Source of the DNA: Variovorax brevis
GTDB taxonomy: Bacteria > Pseudomonadota > Gammaproteobacteria > Burkholderiales > Burkholderiaceae_C
Direction: 5' to 3'
Length of the DNA stretch: 64,000 nt
NCBI RefSeq assembly: GCF_030317105.1
Contig: NZ_JASZYG010000002.1
Location: 434,001-498,000, forward strand
A program made the translations under genes and the position numbers. The notes below the pieces were generated by a model, which did no database searches, was not told the DNA's origin, and saw only the letters and a list, made by a program, of their open reading frames with translations. Position 1 is the stretch's first letter. The number at the start of each line of letters is the position of its first letter. Below are positions 7,545 to 16,575 of this stretch, in pieces.

Positions 7545-9365
7545 TCAGTTGGGCAGCGCAAAGACAGTCAATGAACCTCCGAGTTCGGTGTACTGACTAA
7601 GTTCCTTGTATCCACCGACTGCGCCCAAACCATCCTGGTCTTTTTCGAGACCAGCGGCCATGCCGATGCCGGCCCAGCCACCGATGCCCGAGAAGACGCC
7701 GAGGTATTGCTTGCCCTTGTGTTCGTAGGTGAACACGTTGCCGATGATCCCGGACGGGGTCTTGAACTTGAACAGTTCCTTGTTGATGTTCTTCTTGTCG
7801 ACGCACTTGAGGTAACCCTCCAGCGTGCCGTAGCAGGAGAGGCCGCCCGCCGTGTTGAGCGCGCCGCTCCACACCGAGAACTTCTCGGGATGGCTCTGCA
7901 CGATCTTGCCGGTGCCGGCGTTCCAGGTGATGTAGTTGCCCATGCCGCCATGGCTGTTGGGCGCCGGGAACATCGAGAGCGTCGCGCCCACGTACGGCTG
8001 GCCGGCGGTGTATTCGACCTTGAACGGCTCATAGTCCATGCAGACATGGTTGGTCGGCACGTAGAAGAGCTTGGTTTCCGGGTCGTAAGCGGCCGGTTGC
8101 TGGTCCTTGGAGCCCAGGGCGGCCGGGCAGATGCCCTTGGTGTTGACGTCAGGCCCGCCTTGCGCGGTCGAGTACTTCTGAACCACTTGCGGACGGCCGG
8201 TCTTCATGTCGACCTTGGTAGCCCAGTTCACCACCGGGTCGTACTTTTCAGCGACCAGCAGCTCGCCGGTTTCGCGGTTCAGGGTGTAGCCGAAGCCGTT
8301 GCGGTCGAAGTGCACGAGCGCCTTGGTGGCCTTGCCCTTGACGTCGATGTCGGCCAGGATCATTTCGTTGATGCCGTCGAAGTCCCACTCGTCGTAAGGC
8401 GTCATCTGGTAGGCCCACTTGGCCATGCCGGTGTCCACGTCACGCGCGAAGATGGTCATGGACCACTTGTTGTCGCCGGGGCGCTGCGCGGGGTTCCACG
8501 TCGACGGGTTGCCCGTGCCGTAGAACATCAGGTTCAGCGCCTTGTCGTAGCTGTACCAGCCCCAGGTGGTGCCGCCGCCGTTCTTCCACTGGTCGCCCTT
8601 CCAGGTCTTGATCGACGAGTCGGCGCCCACCGGCGCCATCTTGCCGTCGGTCCAGGTCATGGTCTTGGCGGGGTCCATCAGCATTTCGGCGTCGGGGCCG
8701 GTGCTGAAGGCCTTCCAGACCTGCTTGCCGCTGTTGATGTCGTAGGCCACGATGAAGCCGCGAACGCCCCATTCGCCGCCGCTGATGCCGGTGATGACCT
8801 TGTCCTTGAAGACGTGCGGCGCGTTGGTGTTGACGGCGCCGAGCTTCGGATCGCCGTTCTTCACGGTCCACACGACCTTGCCGGTCTTGGCATCGAGCGC
8901 GACCAGGTTGCTGTCGGCCTGCTGCAGGAAGACCTTGCCTTCGGCATAGGCAACGCCGCGGTTGACCGTGTCGCAGCACATCTGCGGAATCACGGCCGGG
9001 TCCTGCTTGGGCTCGTACTTCCAGACGATCTTCTGCGTGTTCAGGTCAATCGCGAAGACCTTGTTCGGGAAGGGCGAGTGCAGGTACATCATGTTGCCGA
9101 TGACCAGCGGCGAGCCTTCGTGGCCGCGCAGCACGCCAGTGGAAAAGGTCCAGGCGACCTGCATCTTGCCGACATTGCCGGTGTTGATCTGCTTGAGCTT
9201 GCTGTAGCGCTGGTTGTACATGTCACCAGCCTGCATTGCCCAGTTCTTGGAGTCGGCGATGTTCTTCTCGACGTCGGCATTGGCCCATGCCAAAGCCGGC
9301 ACCGCGAGTAGGCCCGCCGCCAACAGACGCCATGAGCGCCAAAGTATGTGCCCGGAAAATCGCAT
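7545..9365 (-). CDS. xoxF: PQQ-dependent methanol/ethanol dehydrogenase, lanthanide type (XoxF-like)
   Basis: This is a periplasmic quinoprotein alcohol dehydrogenase (606 aa with signal [15 protein letters not shown]) that oxidises a primary alcohol with PQQ and passes electrons to cytochrome c. It has the vicinal disulfide CC (residues 130-131), metal-ligand Glu198 (SGGEWG) and Asn286 (GTGNPSTWN), the catalytic Asp328, and Asp330 two residues on ([10 protein letters not shown]). That second Asp marks lanthanide-dependent XoxF-type enzymes; calcium-type MxaF has Ala there. Trp-docking beta-propeller repeats such as DAKTGKVVW are visible. ATG 9365 is preceded by AAGGAGAC, a strong ribosome site. 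It is first in the minus-strand operon with xoxG, xoxJ and the relay genes. The substrate preference (methanol, ethanol or other) cannot be read from sequence alone. Confidence 0.95.
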   Translation of the reverse strand: MRFSGHILWRSWRLLAAGLLAVPALAWANADVEKNIADSKNWAMQAGDMYNQRYSKLKQINTGNVGKMQVAWTFSTGVLRGHEGSPLVIGNMMYLHSPFPNKVFAIDLNTQKIVWKYEPKQDPAVIPQMCCDTVNRGVAYAEGKVFLQQADSNLVALDAKTGKVVWTVKNGDPKLGAVNTNAPHVFKDKVITGISGGEWGVRGFIVAYDINSGKQVWKAFSTGPDAEMLMDPAKTMTWTDGKMAPVGADSSIKTWKGDQWKNGGGTTWGWYSYDKALNLMFYGTGNPSTWNPAQRPGDNKWSMTIFARDVDTGMAKWAYQMTPYDEWDFDGINEMILADIDVKGKATKALVHFDRNGFGYTLNRETGELLVAEKYDPVVNWATKVDMKTGRPQVVQKYSTAQGGPDVNTKGICPAALGSKDQQPAAYDPETKLFYVPTNHVCMDYEPFKVEYTAGQPYVGATLSMFPAPNSHGGMGNYITWNAGTGKIVQSHPEKFSVWSGALNTAGGLSCYGTLEGYLKCVDKKNINKELFKFKTPSGIIGNVFTYEHKGKQYLGVFSGIGGWAGIGMAAGLEKDQDGLGAVGGYKELSQYTELGGSLTVFALPN

Positions 9366-9966
9366 CGAAGTCTCCTTGTTTGTTTCATCAGAGCCTGTCT
9401 GCACCGTCCCGCCGACGAGGCGCCCGCCGTGCTACGCAAAGAAGACGGCGCGGGCAGCAAATGCAAGTTGCGCGCCTGCTCAAAACTTCACGAAATCGCA
9501 ACAGGAAATCACGTCGGCGAGCCCGTGTTTAGTCCTCGATGGGGGGCTTTGCATTCAGGGAAACCCTATTGATTGGCGCAATTGACGGGTCAAATCCGCT
9601 GCGCCGCGGCAAGTGCGCGCAGCAAGGCGCCTGCGCAGCGCCGGCGCGGCGTGGCGGCCGGCTTTCAGGGGAGGCGGTGCGCCGAAGTTGTGGCAATCAT
9701 TTTCGACACAGAGTGTTTCACCGGCTGCGCCGCCGGCCAATTGATTTGGATTAGCCAATTGTTAATTGGCGCAGCCGCCTGCCGGCCAATGATTGCCAAA
9801 ACCTGAAGCCTGCGCGGCGGCGTGCCTCTTGCTAATCTGCATGTAATTGCGCCCCTCGCGGCACGCGTGGTGTTCCACTGCAGGTGCAATTTGTGCCGTA
9901 TCCGGCACGACAGCGGTGGATGTCTTGGCGCCGCGCCCGCTGTGGCGCGAAATCGAGGGGATTCGA
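9366..9966. promoter_or_regulatory. Divergent control region between xoxF and the moxR-mxa operon
   Basis: These 601 bp carry no convincing gene and must hold promoters for both directions. Repeated CCAAT/ATTGG elements are the notable content: ATTGGCGCAATTGAC at 9572-9586, GCCGGCCAATTGATT at 9732-9746, the palindrome at 9754-9770, and GCCGGCCAATGATT at 9781-9794. GGCTGCGCC (9723-9731) and GGCGCAGCC (9768-9776) form a wider inverted repeat. No regulator gene is adjacent, so the binding protein is unknown. Confidence 0.6.
9754..9770. promoter_or_regulatory. 17-bp palindrome, candidate operator
   Basis: GCCAATT and AATTGGC are separated by GTT, a perfect 7-bp inverted repeat. It lies about 200 bp upstream of moxR and 390 bp upstream of xoxF, between two direct copies of GCCGGCCAAT. 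The size fits a dimeric helix-turn-helix regulator. Confidence 0.5.
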
Positions 9967-10989
9967 ATGGATCGAAACGATGCGGTGATGAGCGACTGGC
10001 GCCAGCGCGCCCTGCAGCTCGAAGCCGAAGTCGCCCGCGCGGTCGTCGGGCAGGCGAGGGCGACGCGCCTCATCAACACGGCGATCTTTGCGCGCGGCCA
10101 CGTGCTGCTGCAAGGCGACGTGGGCGTGGGCAAGACGACCCTCTTGCGCGCCTTTGCGCAGGTGCTCGGTGGCGACTTTGCGCGCACCGAGGGCACCATC
10201 GACCTGATGCCCAACGACCTGATCTACTACACCTACATCAGCGCCGAGGGCCGGCCTGCGGTCGAGGCCGGGCCGCTCATCCGGCATGGGGAAAACCTGG
10301 CGATCTTCTTCTTCAACGAGATCAACCGGGCGCGCCCGCAGGTGCATTCACTGCTGCTGCGCGTGATGGCCGAGCGCAGCGTGTCGGCCTTCAACCGCGA
10401 GTTTCGCTTTCCCCACCTGCTGGTGTTTGCCGACCGCAACCGGGTGGAGCGCGAGGAGACCTTCGAGATTTCCGCCGCGGCGCGCGACCGCTTCATGATG
10501 GAAGTGACCATCGACACCCCCGTCGACGAGGCCGACCGGCGCCAGCTGATGTTCGACCCGCGCTTTCACGACACCGACCGGCTCGTGGGCGATCTGGCCA
10601 GCGGCATCGTGGCGTACCAGGAGCTGAACCATGTGTCGGACCTCATCCAGCGCGGCGTGCAGGCTTCCGACGCGCTGCAGGCCTATGCGCTCGACCTGTG
10701 GCGCGCAACCGCGGTGCCGGCCGAGTACGGCGTGCGCCTGTCGGACCTGGACACCGCCCAGTTGATGCTGGCCGGCGCCAGCCCGCGCGGCATGAGTCTT
10801 TTGATGCGCGCCGCCCGCGTCGCGGCCTGGCTGGAGGGCCGCGCCTACGTCACGCCGGAGGACGTGCAGGCGGTGTTCGTCGACACCATCGCCCACCGGC
10901 TGTGCTACCAGCCGGTGTACGAGATGCGGCGTCACGAGATCTCCGGCCGGCTGATGAGCGGCATTCTCTCCAGCGTGGCGGCGCCCTGA
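9967..10989 (+). CDS. moxR: MoxR-family AAA+ ATPase (MxaR)
   Basis: This is a cytoplasmic MoxR-type AAA+ ATPase (340 aa), a chaperone-like protein that works with DUF58/VWA proteins. In the mxa system it takes part in making active methanol dehydrogenase. It has Walker A GDVGVGKTT (about residues 50-58), Walker B with Glu-Asn (LAIFFFNEINRARP), sensor region ADRNRVEREETFEIS and the C-terminal lid domain. ATG 9967 has a good ribosome site (GAGGGG six bases upstream); ATG 9988 is internal. It is the first gene of a six-gene plus-strand operon and is divergent from xoxF. The gap to the next gene is 32 bp. Confidence 0.93.
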   Translation: MDRNDAVMSDWRQRALQLEAEVARAVVGQARATRLINTAIFARGHVLLQGDVGVGKTTLLRAFAQVLGGDFARTEGTIDLMPNDLIYYTYISAEGRPAVEAGPLIRHGENLAIFFFNEINRARPQVHSLLLRVMAERSVSAFNREFRFPHLLVFADRNRVEREETFEISAAARDRFMMEVTIDTPVDEADRRQLMFDPRFHDTDRLVGDLASGIVAYQELNHVSDLIQRGVQASDALQAYALDLWRATAVPAEYGVRLSDLDTAQLMLAGASPRGMSLLMRAARVAAWLEGRAYVTPEDVQAVFVDTIAHRLCYQPVYEMRRHEISGRLMSGILSSVAAP

Positions 10990-11021
10990 GCCGCCGCACG
11001 GGCCAGACACCCAGGCTTGCC

Positions 11022-11858
11022 GTGCACGAACTGCATTACCGCATCAGGGAGCCGGCGCTCGGCCACTTTCCGGGCCACCACCGCAGCGCGCGGGGCGACA
11101 GCGGCTTCGAGTTCCGGGGCCACGCCAACCTGCTGGACGCGCCCGATCCGCGCCGGCTCGACCTGCACGCCAGCCTGCGCGACCCCTTCGGCAACTGGAT
11201 CGTGCGGGTCTACAGCCAGCGCAAGGCGGTGCCGGTCGTGATGGTGGCGGACCTGTCGGCGTCCATGGGTTTCGTGGGCACGCGCCGCAAGATCGACGTG
11301 CTGGCGGACTTTGTCGACAGCCTCGCATGGTCGGCTTGGCGCACCGGCGACAGCTTCGGCTTCGTGGGTTGCGACAGCAGCATCCGCGAAGACGTCCTGC
11401 TGCCGCAGACGCGCATGCGCGGCGTGGGGACGGTGCTGGCGCAGAAGCTCCGGGCGCTGGACTTGCAAGGCGCGTCGGCGCAGGCGCTGCTGTCGGCCCA
11501 TCGCCATCTGCGCCGGCAGCGATCGCTGGTGTTCCTGGTGTCGGATTTTCATCTTCCGCTGGCGGACATCGAGGCCACGCTGGCGTCGATGGCGCACCAC
11601 GACCTGGTGCCGGTGGTGCTGTGGGATCCGGTGGAATTCAGCCTGACGGCGCAGCGCGGCCTGGCGCACGTCGTCGACCCTGAAACCGGCGCGAGAAAGC
11701 TGGTGTGGTGGCGCCCCGCCTTGCGCGACAAGTGGCTGGCTGCACTGCAGCAACGCCGTGACGCCATCCTGCAGATCTTCAGGGCGAACCGGCTCAAGCC
11801 GCTGTTCATCGAAGGCGCGTTCGACGCCGACGCCGTGACCCGGCACTTTCACGCATGA
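11022..11858 (+). CDS. mxaS: MxaS-like DUF58 protein
   Basis: This is a DUF58 protein (278 aa) of the MxaS type, the usual partner of MoxR. It has a VWA-like fold with a MIDAS motif DLSAS (residues 77-81, in VVMVADLSASMGF) and VFLVSDFHLP, which would bind a divalent metal. It has no signal peptide or membrane span and is presumably cytoplasmic. The start is taken as GTG 11022, since no ATG is available in frame near the end of moxR. The 3' end overlaps mxaA by four bases (ATGA at 11855). Other MxaS proteins are similar in size, so the protein seems complete. Confidence 0.88.
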   Translation: MHELHYRIREPALGHFPGHHRSARGDSGFEFRGHANLLDAPDPRRLDLHASLRDPFGNWIVRVYSQRKAVPVVMVADLSASMGFVGTRRKIDVLADFVDSLAWSAWRTGDSFGFVGCDSSIREDVLLPQTRMRGVGTVLAQKLRALDLQGASAQALLSAHRHLRRQRSLVFLVSDFHLPLADIEATLASMAHHDLVPVVLWDPVEFSLTAQRGLAHVVDPETGARKLVWWRPALRDKWLAALQQRRDAILQIFRANRLKPLFIEGAFDADAVTRHFHA

Positions 11859-12826
11859 AGCGCGAAGTGACGCTGCGGCGCAAGATGAGGGGCGTGGGCA
11901 CCAACCGGGTCATGCGCGTGTTTCGGGCTGCGGCGCTGGGCGTGGCGCTAGCGTCGCCGCTCGCCGCCGGCGCGGCGGACGATCCGACGCAGCTGAGCGC
12001 CACGGCAACGCAGCCGCGCGCTTTCGGCTATCAAGTGGGCGATCTCGTGTCGCGCGAGGTGACCGTGCACGCGCCCACCGGGCTGGAACTGGACGAGACC
12101 AGCCTGCCGAAGGCGGGCGTACGCGGCAAGGCGCTGGAGTTGCGTAGCGTCGGGCATCGCAGCAGTGCCGAAGCGGGCGGTCGGCGGCACGAACTGACGC
12201 TGGCCTATCAGGTGTTCCTTTCGCCGGCCGAGCCGCGAACGCTGGAAATGCCCGGCTTCAGCCTGCGTTTCAAGGGCCAGCCGCGTGACCAGGAGGTGGA
12301 GGTCGAAGCCTGGCCCGTGACCGTGTCGCCGCTGGTGCCGGTGGACGTCTCGCCGCGGCGCGGCCTCGGGGAGTTGCAGCCGGATGCGCCGCCGCCACTG
12401 ATCGACACGCGCTTCGCGCGCTACCGGTTGATGGCCTACGGTGTGGTCGCGCTGGCCATGCTGGCGTACCTGGCCCACGTCTACATCGGCCTGCCGTGGT
12501 GGGGGCGCGCGCATCGGCCCTTCACGCAGGCTTGGCGCAGCGTGCGCGGCCTGACGGCGGAAAGCCCTGAATCGGCGTGGCGCGCCGCGTACCAGGCGCT
12601 GCACCAGGCACTGAACCGCACGATGGGGGAGGTGGTTTTCGAGCAGGGCGTTGAACGCTTCGTGAAGGCGCGGCCGCGCTTCGGACACCTGCGCGGTGAC
12701 CTCGTGGCCTTCTTCGAGCGCTCGCGCGCCGAGTTCTTCGGGGATGCTGCGAAGGCGACGGGCGATCGCGCGTGGCTGGTCGAGTTCTGCCGGCGTTGCC
12801 GCGACGCGGAACGAGGTGCTGCATGA
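11855..12826 (+). CDS. mxaA: MxaA-like protein, methanol dehydrogenase maturation
   Basis: This protein (up to 323 aa) corresponds in position and architecture to MxaA: an N-terminal signal or anchor (MRVFRAAALGVALASPLAAGA), a periplasmic beta domain (residues about 40-170), one transmembrane helix near residues 193-213 (LMAYGVVALAMLAYLAHVYI) and a cytoplasmic tail with FCRRCRD. In methylotrophs mxaA mutants make dehydrogenase lacking its metal, so a role in metal insertion is known for the family. The start at 11855 overlaps mxaS by ATGA. ATG 11912 would give a cleaner signal peptide and may be the true start. The stop overlaps mxaC by four bases. Confidence 0.85.
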   Translation: MKREVTLRRKMRGVGTNRVMRVFRAAALGVALASPLAAGAADDPTQLSATATQPRAFGYQVGDLVSREVTVHAPTGLELDETSLPKAGVRGKALELRSVGHRSSAEAGGRRHELTLAYQVFLSPAEPRTLEMPGFSLRFKGQPRDQEVEVEAWPVTVSPLVPVDVSPRRGLGELQPDAPPPLIDTRFARYRLMAYGVVALAMLAYLAHVYIGLPWWGRAHRPFTQAWRSVRGLTAESPESAWRAAYQALHQALNRTMGEVVFEQGVERFVKARPRFGHLRGDLVAFFERSRAEFFGDAAKATGDRAWLVEFCRRCRDAERGAA

Positions 12827-13857
12827 GCTTCGATGCGCCCTGGCTGTTGTGGCTCTTGCCGCTGGCGCTGCTGCCGCTGTGGGGGCAATCGGGTCGCACG
12901 CTCATCAACAGCTGGACGGCGATGCTCTCGCGCGACCGGGCTTCGCAGGCCATCGGATGGACTTTGCGCGTGCTCGGCGTGGTGACGCTGGCGGCCCTCA
13001 TCCTCGGCATGGCCGGCGCGCACCTGCCCGAATACGACGTGGAGCGCGTCGGCAAGGGCGCGGAGATCGTGCTGCTGCTCGATCGCAGCCGCAGCATGGA
13101 CCAAGGCTTTGCCGGCTCGAACGCCGGCGCCCCCAAGGGAACAGGGCCCGAAGCCATCGACTACTACATGAAGCAGCGTGCCCGCCTGACCGAGTCCAAG
13201 GGCCTGGTCGCGCGGCGGATGTTGTCCGAATTCACCGCCAACCGGCCGGACGACCGCTTCGGCATGATCGTCTTCAGCACCCTGCCGATCCGCGTCCTGG
13301 AGTTCACGCAGAAGAACGAAACCATCCAGGCGGCCATTGCAGCGGGCGACATCGGGCGGGGCCTGTCGGAGACCAACATCGGCCTGGCGATCGAGGCGGC
13401 GCTGGGCTACTTTGCCGACCGGGCGTACACCGGCTCGCGCATCATCATGCTCGTGTCCGACGGCGGCGACCGGCTCGACGCCGAAACCCGCGAGCGCATT
13501 GCGCACCAGGCGCGCAAGTTCCGCGTGGGCATCTACTGGATCTATTTGCGCTCGGTCAACAGCCCGGGGCTCACGCTGGAAAAGGGTGAGGCGGCGGCGA
13601 ACGTGGACTCGGTGCCGGAATATGCATTGCATCACTTCTTCCAGTCCACGGGCAGCGCGTACCACGCCTACGAAGCCAGCAACCCCGAGGCGCTGAAGGA
13701 GGCCATCGACGCAGTCAACCGGCTGGAGAACCTGCCCATCACCTACCTCGACACCATGCCCCGGCGCGACTTGGCGATGCCGTTCTTCGCGCTGGCGCTG
13801 GGCTGCGTTTCGATGCTCCTGGCGGCAAGCCTCGTGGAGATCCGCAGATGGGCATGA
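12823..13857 (+). CDS. mxaC: MxaC-like VWA membrane protein
   Basis: This is a BatA/MxaC-type membrane protein (344 aa). Two N-terminal transmembrane helices (about residues 5-20 and 45-65) are followed by a periplasm-facing or cytosolic VWA domain with MIDAS DRSRS (87-91) and VSDGGDRLD, and a C-terminal helix (about 318-336, FFALALGCVSMLLAASLV). It belongs to the mxaACKL set needed for metal insertion into PQQ methanol dehydrogenase. ATG 12823 overlaps mxaA by ATGA and the C-terminus overlaps mxaK by ten bases, so all members are translationally coupled. Confidence 0.88.
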   Translation: MSFDAPWLLWLLPLALLPLWGQSGRTLINSWTAMLSRDRASQAIGWTLRVLGVVTLAALILGMAGAHLPEYDVERVGKGAEIVLLLDRSRSMDQGFAGSNAGAPKGTGPEAIDYYMKQRARLTESKGLVARRMLSEFTANRPDDRFGMIVFSTLPIRVLEFTQKNETIQAAIAAGDIGRGLSETNIGLAIEAALGYFADRAYTGSRIIMLVSDGGDRLDAETRERIAHQARKFRVGIYWIYLRSVNSPGLTLEKGEAAANVDSVPEYALHHFFQSTGSAYHAYEASNPEALKEAIDAVNRLENLPITYLDTMPRRDLAMPFFALALGCVSMLLAASLVEIRRWA

Positions 13858-14396
13858 GCCGTGCACAACGACGCACACGCGCCGCGCTGCTGGTGCTGGC
13901 GGCTGCCGTGGTGGCTGCGGCAGTCGATGGCGCCTGGATGTGGCGCCAGCAGCGGTGGAACCAAGCCATCGTCTCCGGCCCGTTGCCCGCGCAGGTCAAG
14001 GACGCGCCGCCGCAGGTCCAGTTTGCACGGGCGTATGCGCAGGCAGCGGAGGGTAACGAAGAATCGGCGCTGAACCTGTATCGCAGCCTCGAAGGCGATT
14101 CGCCGCTGGGCCAAGCCGCCCGCTACAACAGCGGCAACCTGCTGATGCGCCAGGCCATCCTTGTGCAGGCGGGACCGGAGCCCGGCAAGGCGATCGCGCT
14201 CATCGAACTGGCCAAGGAAATCTACCGCGACGTGCTGCGCGACGACCCGCAGCACTGGGACGCGCGCTACAACCTCGAACGTGCGCAACGCCTGCTGGCC
14301 GACCCCGAGGAAATGGAGACGGAACCGCCCGACGCCAAGCGCAATGCCGAGCGCGCGCCGACCACGATGCGCGGCTACTCGCCGGGGTTGCCATGA
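13848..14396 (+). CDS. mxaK: MxaK-like membrane-anchored protein
   Basis: This small protein (182 aa) has one N-terminal transmembrane anchor (ALLVLAAAVVAAAVDGAWMW) and a helical, TPR-like domain (ARAYAQAAEGNEESALNLYR; ARYNSGNLLMRQA; DPQHWDARYNLERAQRLL). This matches the MxaK position and architecture between the two VWA proteins. In related Bat systems the TPR member is a scaffold for the VWA proteins, and the same may hold here. ATG 13848 has GGAGA seven bases upstream; ATG 13854 would give the four-base overlap seen elsewhere in the operon. The 3' end overlaps mxaL by ATGA. Confidence 0.83.
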   Translation: MGMSRAQRRTRAALLVLAAAVVAAAVDGAWMWRQQRWNQAIVSGPLPAQVKDAPPQVQFARAYAQAAEGNEESALNLYRSLEGDSPLGQAARYNSGNLLMRQAILVQAGPEPGKAIALIELAKEIYRDVLRDDPQHWDARYNLERAQRLLADPEEMETEPPDAKRNAERAPTTMRGYSPGLP

Positions 14397-15403
14397 TCTT
14401 CTGGCAACGGCTGCGTGGCTCGCTGCAACATGACTGGGACCGCTGGCTGCTGGCGCTCGCGGGCCTGCTGCTGGCGGCAAGCGCGCTCAACCCCGGCGTG
14501 ATGCGCGAGCGCCCACTGGTCGATGCCGTGGTGGTGCTCGACATCACGCAAAGCATGAACGTGACCGACGAGCGCATCGCCGGCGAACCGGTCTCCCGGC
14601 TGGCCTTCGCCAAGCAGGCGCTGCGCGATTCGCTGCTGCACATGCCTTGTGGCTCGAAGGTCGGCTGGGCGATCTTCACGGAGTACCGTGCCTTGCTGCT
14701 GCTCGCACCGGTGGAGGTGTGCGGCAACCTGACTGAACTGCGCTCGACGCTGGCGCAGATCGATTCGCGCATGTCGTGGTCGGGCGGCAGCGAAGTCGCC
14801 AAGGGCCTGCACAGCGCCATCGGCATCGCCAAGTTGTTGCCGGACAAGCCGTCGCTGGTGTTTGTGACCGACGGGCAGGAGGCGCCACCGCTCGCGCCCA
14901 ACTATCGTCCCCAGTTCGACGACAAGCCGGGCGAGGTGCAGGGACTGGTCGTCGGCGTCGGAGACCTGCGGCCGTCGCCCATTCCCAAGAGCGATCCCCA
15001 AGGCCAGCCGCTCGGCTTCTGGCGCCCCGAGGAAGTCGCGCAGACCGACTTGCGCAGTCTGGGACGCGGCGCGAGCCTGGGCGGCGAGGCGATGACGGAT
15101 GACCGCGCCGGCACCGCCGCACCCATGCTGGGTGCCACGCCGGGCAGCGAGCACCTCTCGGCATTGCGCGAGAGCTACTTGCGTCTGCTGGCAGGCGAGC
15201 AGGGCATGGCCTTCCACCGCCTGCAGACGCAGCAGGGCTTCGAAAAAGCCTTGATGGCGCCGACGCTCGCCAAGCCGATCCTGGTGAGGGCGGACGGGCG
15301 CGGCCCGCTTGCGGCGCTGGCGTTCGGCGTGCTGTTGCTGCGCTACGTGGGGCCGCTGGTGGCCAGGGGCTGGTCTTCCCGCGGGCGACGCAAGAAGCCT
15401 TGA
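14393..15403 (+). CDS. mxaL: MxaL-like VWA membrane protein
   Basis: This is the second VWA protein of the mxa operon (336 aa). It has an N-terminal transmembrane segment (WLLALAGLLLAASALNP), a VWA domain with DITQS (residues 50-54), TEYRALLLLAPVEVCGNL and VFVTDGQEAPP, and a C-terminal helix (about 306-320) followed by a basic tail. It belongs to the BatB/MxaL type and should act with MxaA, MxaC and MxaK. It is the last gene of the operon: the next gene starts 95 bp later and encodes an unrelated exported hydrolase with its own ribosome site. Confidence 0.86.
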   Translation: MIFWQRLRGSLQHDWDRWLLALAGLLLAASALNPGVMRERPLVDAVVVLDITQSMNVTDERIAGEPVSRLAFAKQALRDSLLHMPCGSKVGWAIFTEYRALLLLAPVEVCGNLTELRSTLAQIDSRMSWSGGSEVAKGLHSAIGIAKLLPDKPSLVFVTDGQEAPPLAPNYRPQFDDKPGEVQGLVVGVGDLRPSPIPKSDPQGQPLGFWRPEEVAQTDLRSLGRGASLGGEAMTDDRAGTAAPMLGATPGSEHLSALRESYLRLLAGEQGMAFHRLQTQQGFEKALMAPTLAKPILVRADGRGPLAALAFGVLLLRYVGPLVARGWSSRGRRKKP

Positions 15404-15498
15404 TCCAGGCGTGACCCCGTGCCGACCCCGATGCGCACCCCCTGACGATGTGCATAGAGTGCCGCCCGGGGAGCCGTATTCCACTGGAGACATCCATC

Positions 15499-16563
15499 AT
15501 GAAACTGTTGCGTCAGTTCTGCGCCGCATGCCTCATGGTCCTGGCCACGCTGACCGCGCTGGCCGCGGACCTGCCACCCGCCAGGGAAGGCGACTGGATC
15601 GCCAAAGACTTCCGCTTTCATTCCGGCGAAGTGATGCCTGAACTGCGCCTGCACTACACCACGCTGGGCTCGCCCTCGAATGAAGCGGTGCTGGTGCTGC
15701 ATGGCACCTCGGGCACGGGAGGCGGCATGTTGCAGCCGGCCTTTGGCGGCGAGTTGTTCGGCGCCAGCCAGCCGCTGGACGCGAGCAAATACTTCATCAT
15801 CCTGCCCGACGCACTGGGCCACGGAAAATCGTCCAAGCCATCGGATGGCATGCGCGCGAAGTTCCCGAAATACAACTACGACGACATGGTGGCTGCGCAG
15901 TTCCGGCTGGTGAGCGAAGGCCTTGGCGTCAAGCACCTGCGCCTGGTCATCGGCAACTCGATGGGCGGCATGCACACGTGGATGTGGGGCGCCGCGCATC
16001 CCGACTGGATGGACGCGCTGGTGCCCATGGCCTCGCAACCCACCGAGATGTCGAGCCGCAACTGGATGATGCGGCGCATGATCATCGACGCCGTTCGCAA
16101 CGACCCGGGCTGGAACGAAGGAAACTACACCGCGCAGCCCGCCGGCCTTCGCGTGGCCAACGCCTTCTACGGCATGGTGTCCAACGGCGGCACGCTGGCC
16201 TATCAAAAGATGGCGCCCACACGCGAGGCCGCCGACAAGCTGCTGGACGCGCGCATTGCCGCACCTTTCACGGCCGACGCCAACGACTTCCTGTACCAAT
16301 GGGATTCATCGCGCGACTACAACCCGGCGCCGCAACTCGATCGCATTCGCGCGCCCCTGCTGGCCATCAACTCCGCCGACGACGAACGCAACCCTCCCGA
16401 GACAGGAATCATGGAACGCGAGATCAAGCGCCTGAAGAATGGCAAGCTCTACCTGATCCCGGCGAGCGAAGACACGCGCGGCCATGGCACGACCGGCATG
16501 GCCAAATTCTGGAAGACCCAGTTCGCGCAGTGGCTGGCGGACGTGCCGCGCCCGGGCAACTGA
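15499..16563 (+). CDS. Exported alpha/beta hydrolase (homoserine acetyltransferase-like)
   Basis: This is an alpha/beta hydrolase (354 aa) related to the MetX/homoserine O-acetyltransferase branch but with a cleavable signal (FCAACLMVLATLTALAADL), so it acts in the periplasm and is not a methionine enzyme. The triad is visible: nucleophile Ser154 in GNSMGG, Asp in INSADDERNP, and His in EDTRGHGT near residue 335. LVLHGTSGTGG forms the oxyanion region. ATG 15499 follows GGAGACATCC. It is 95 bp behind mxaL and 12 bp before the hydroxyacid dehydrogenase gene, so it may share a transcript with the latter. The substrate is unknown; an ester is the general expectation. Confidence 0.85.
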   Translation: MKLLRQFCAACLMVLATLTALAADLPPAREGDWIAKDFRFHSGEVMPELRLHYTTLGSPSNEAVLVLHGTSGTGGGMLQPAFGGELFGASQPLDASKYFIILPDALGHGKSSKPSDGMRAKFPKYNYDDMVAAQFRLVSEGLGVKHLRLVIGNSMGGMHTWMWGAAHPDWMDALVPMASQPTEMSSRNWMMRRMIIDAVRNDPGWNEGNYTAQPAGLRVANAFYGMVSNGGTLAYQKMAPTREAADKLLDARIAAPFTADANDFLYQWDSSRDYNPAPQLDRIRAPLLAINSADDERNPPETGIMEREIKRLKNGKLYLIPASEDTRGHGTTGMAKFWKTQFAQWLADVPRPGN

Positions 16564-16575
16564 TCGGACCTTTTG

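Noticed and set aside
7707..9311. A 534-aa plus-strand frame opposite xoxF
   Set aside because: It is the antisense of a highly conserved dehydrogenase and shows no family features.
9573..9806. Short frames in the xoxF-moxR gap
   Set aside because: No ribosome site and no recognisable protein; the region is better explained as control DNA with repeats.
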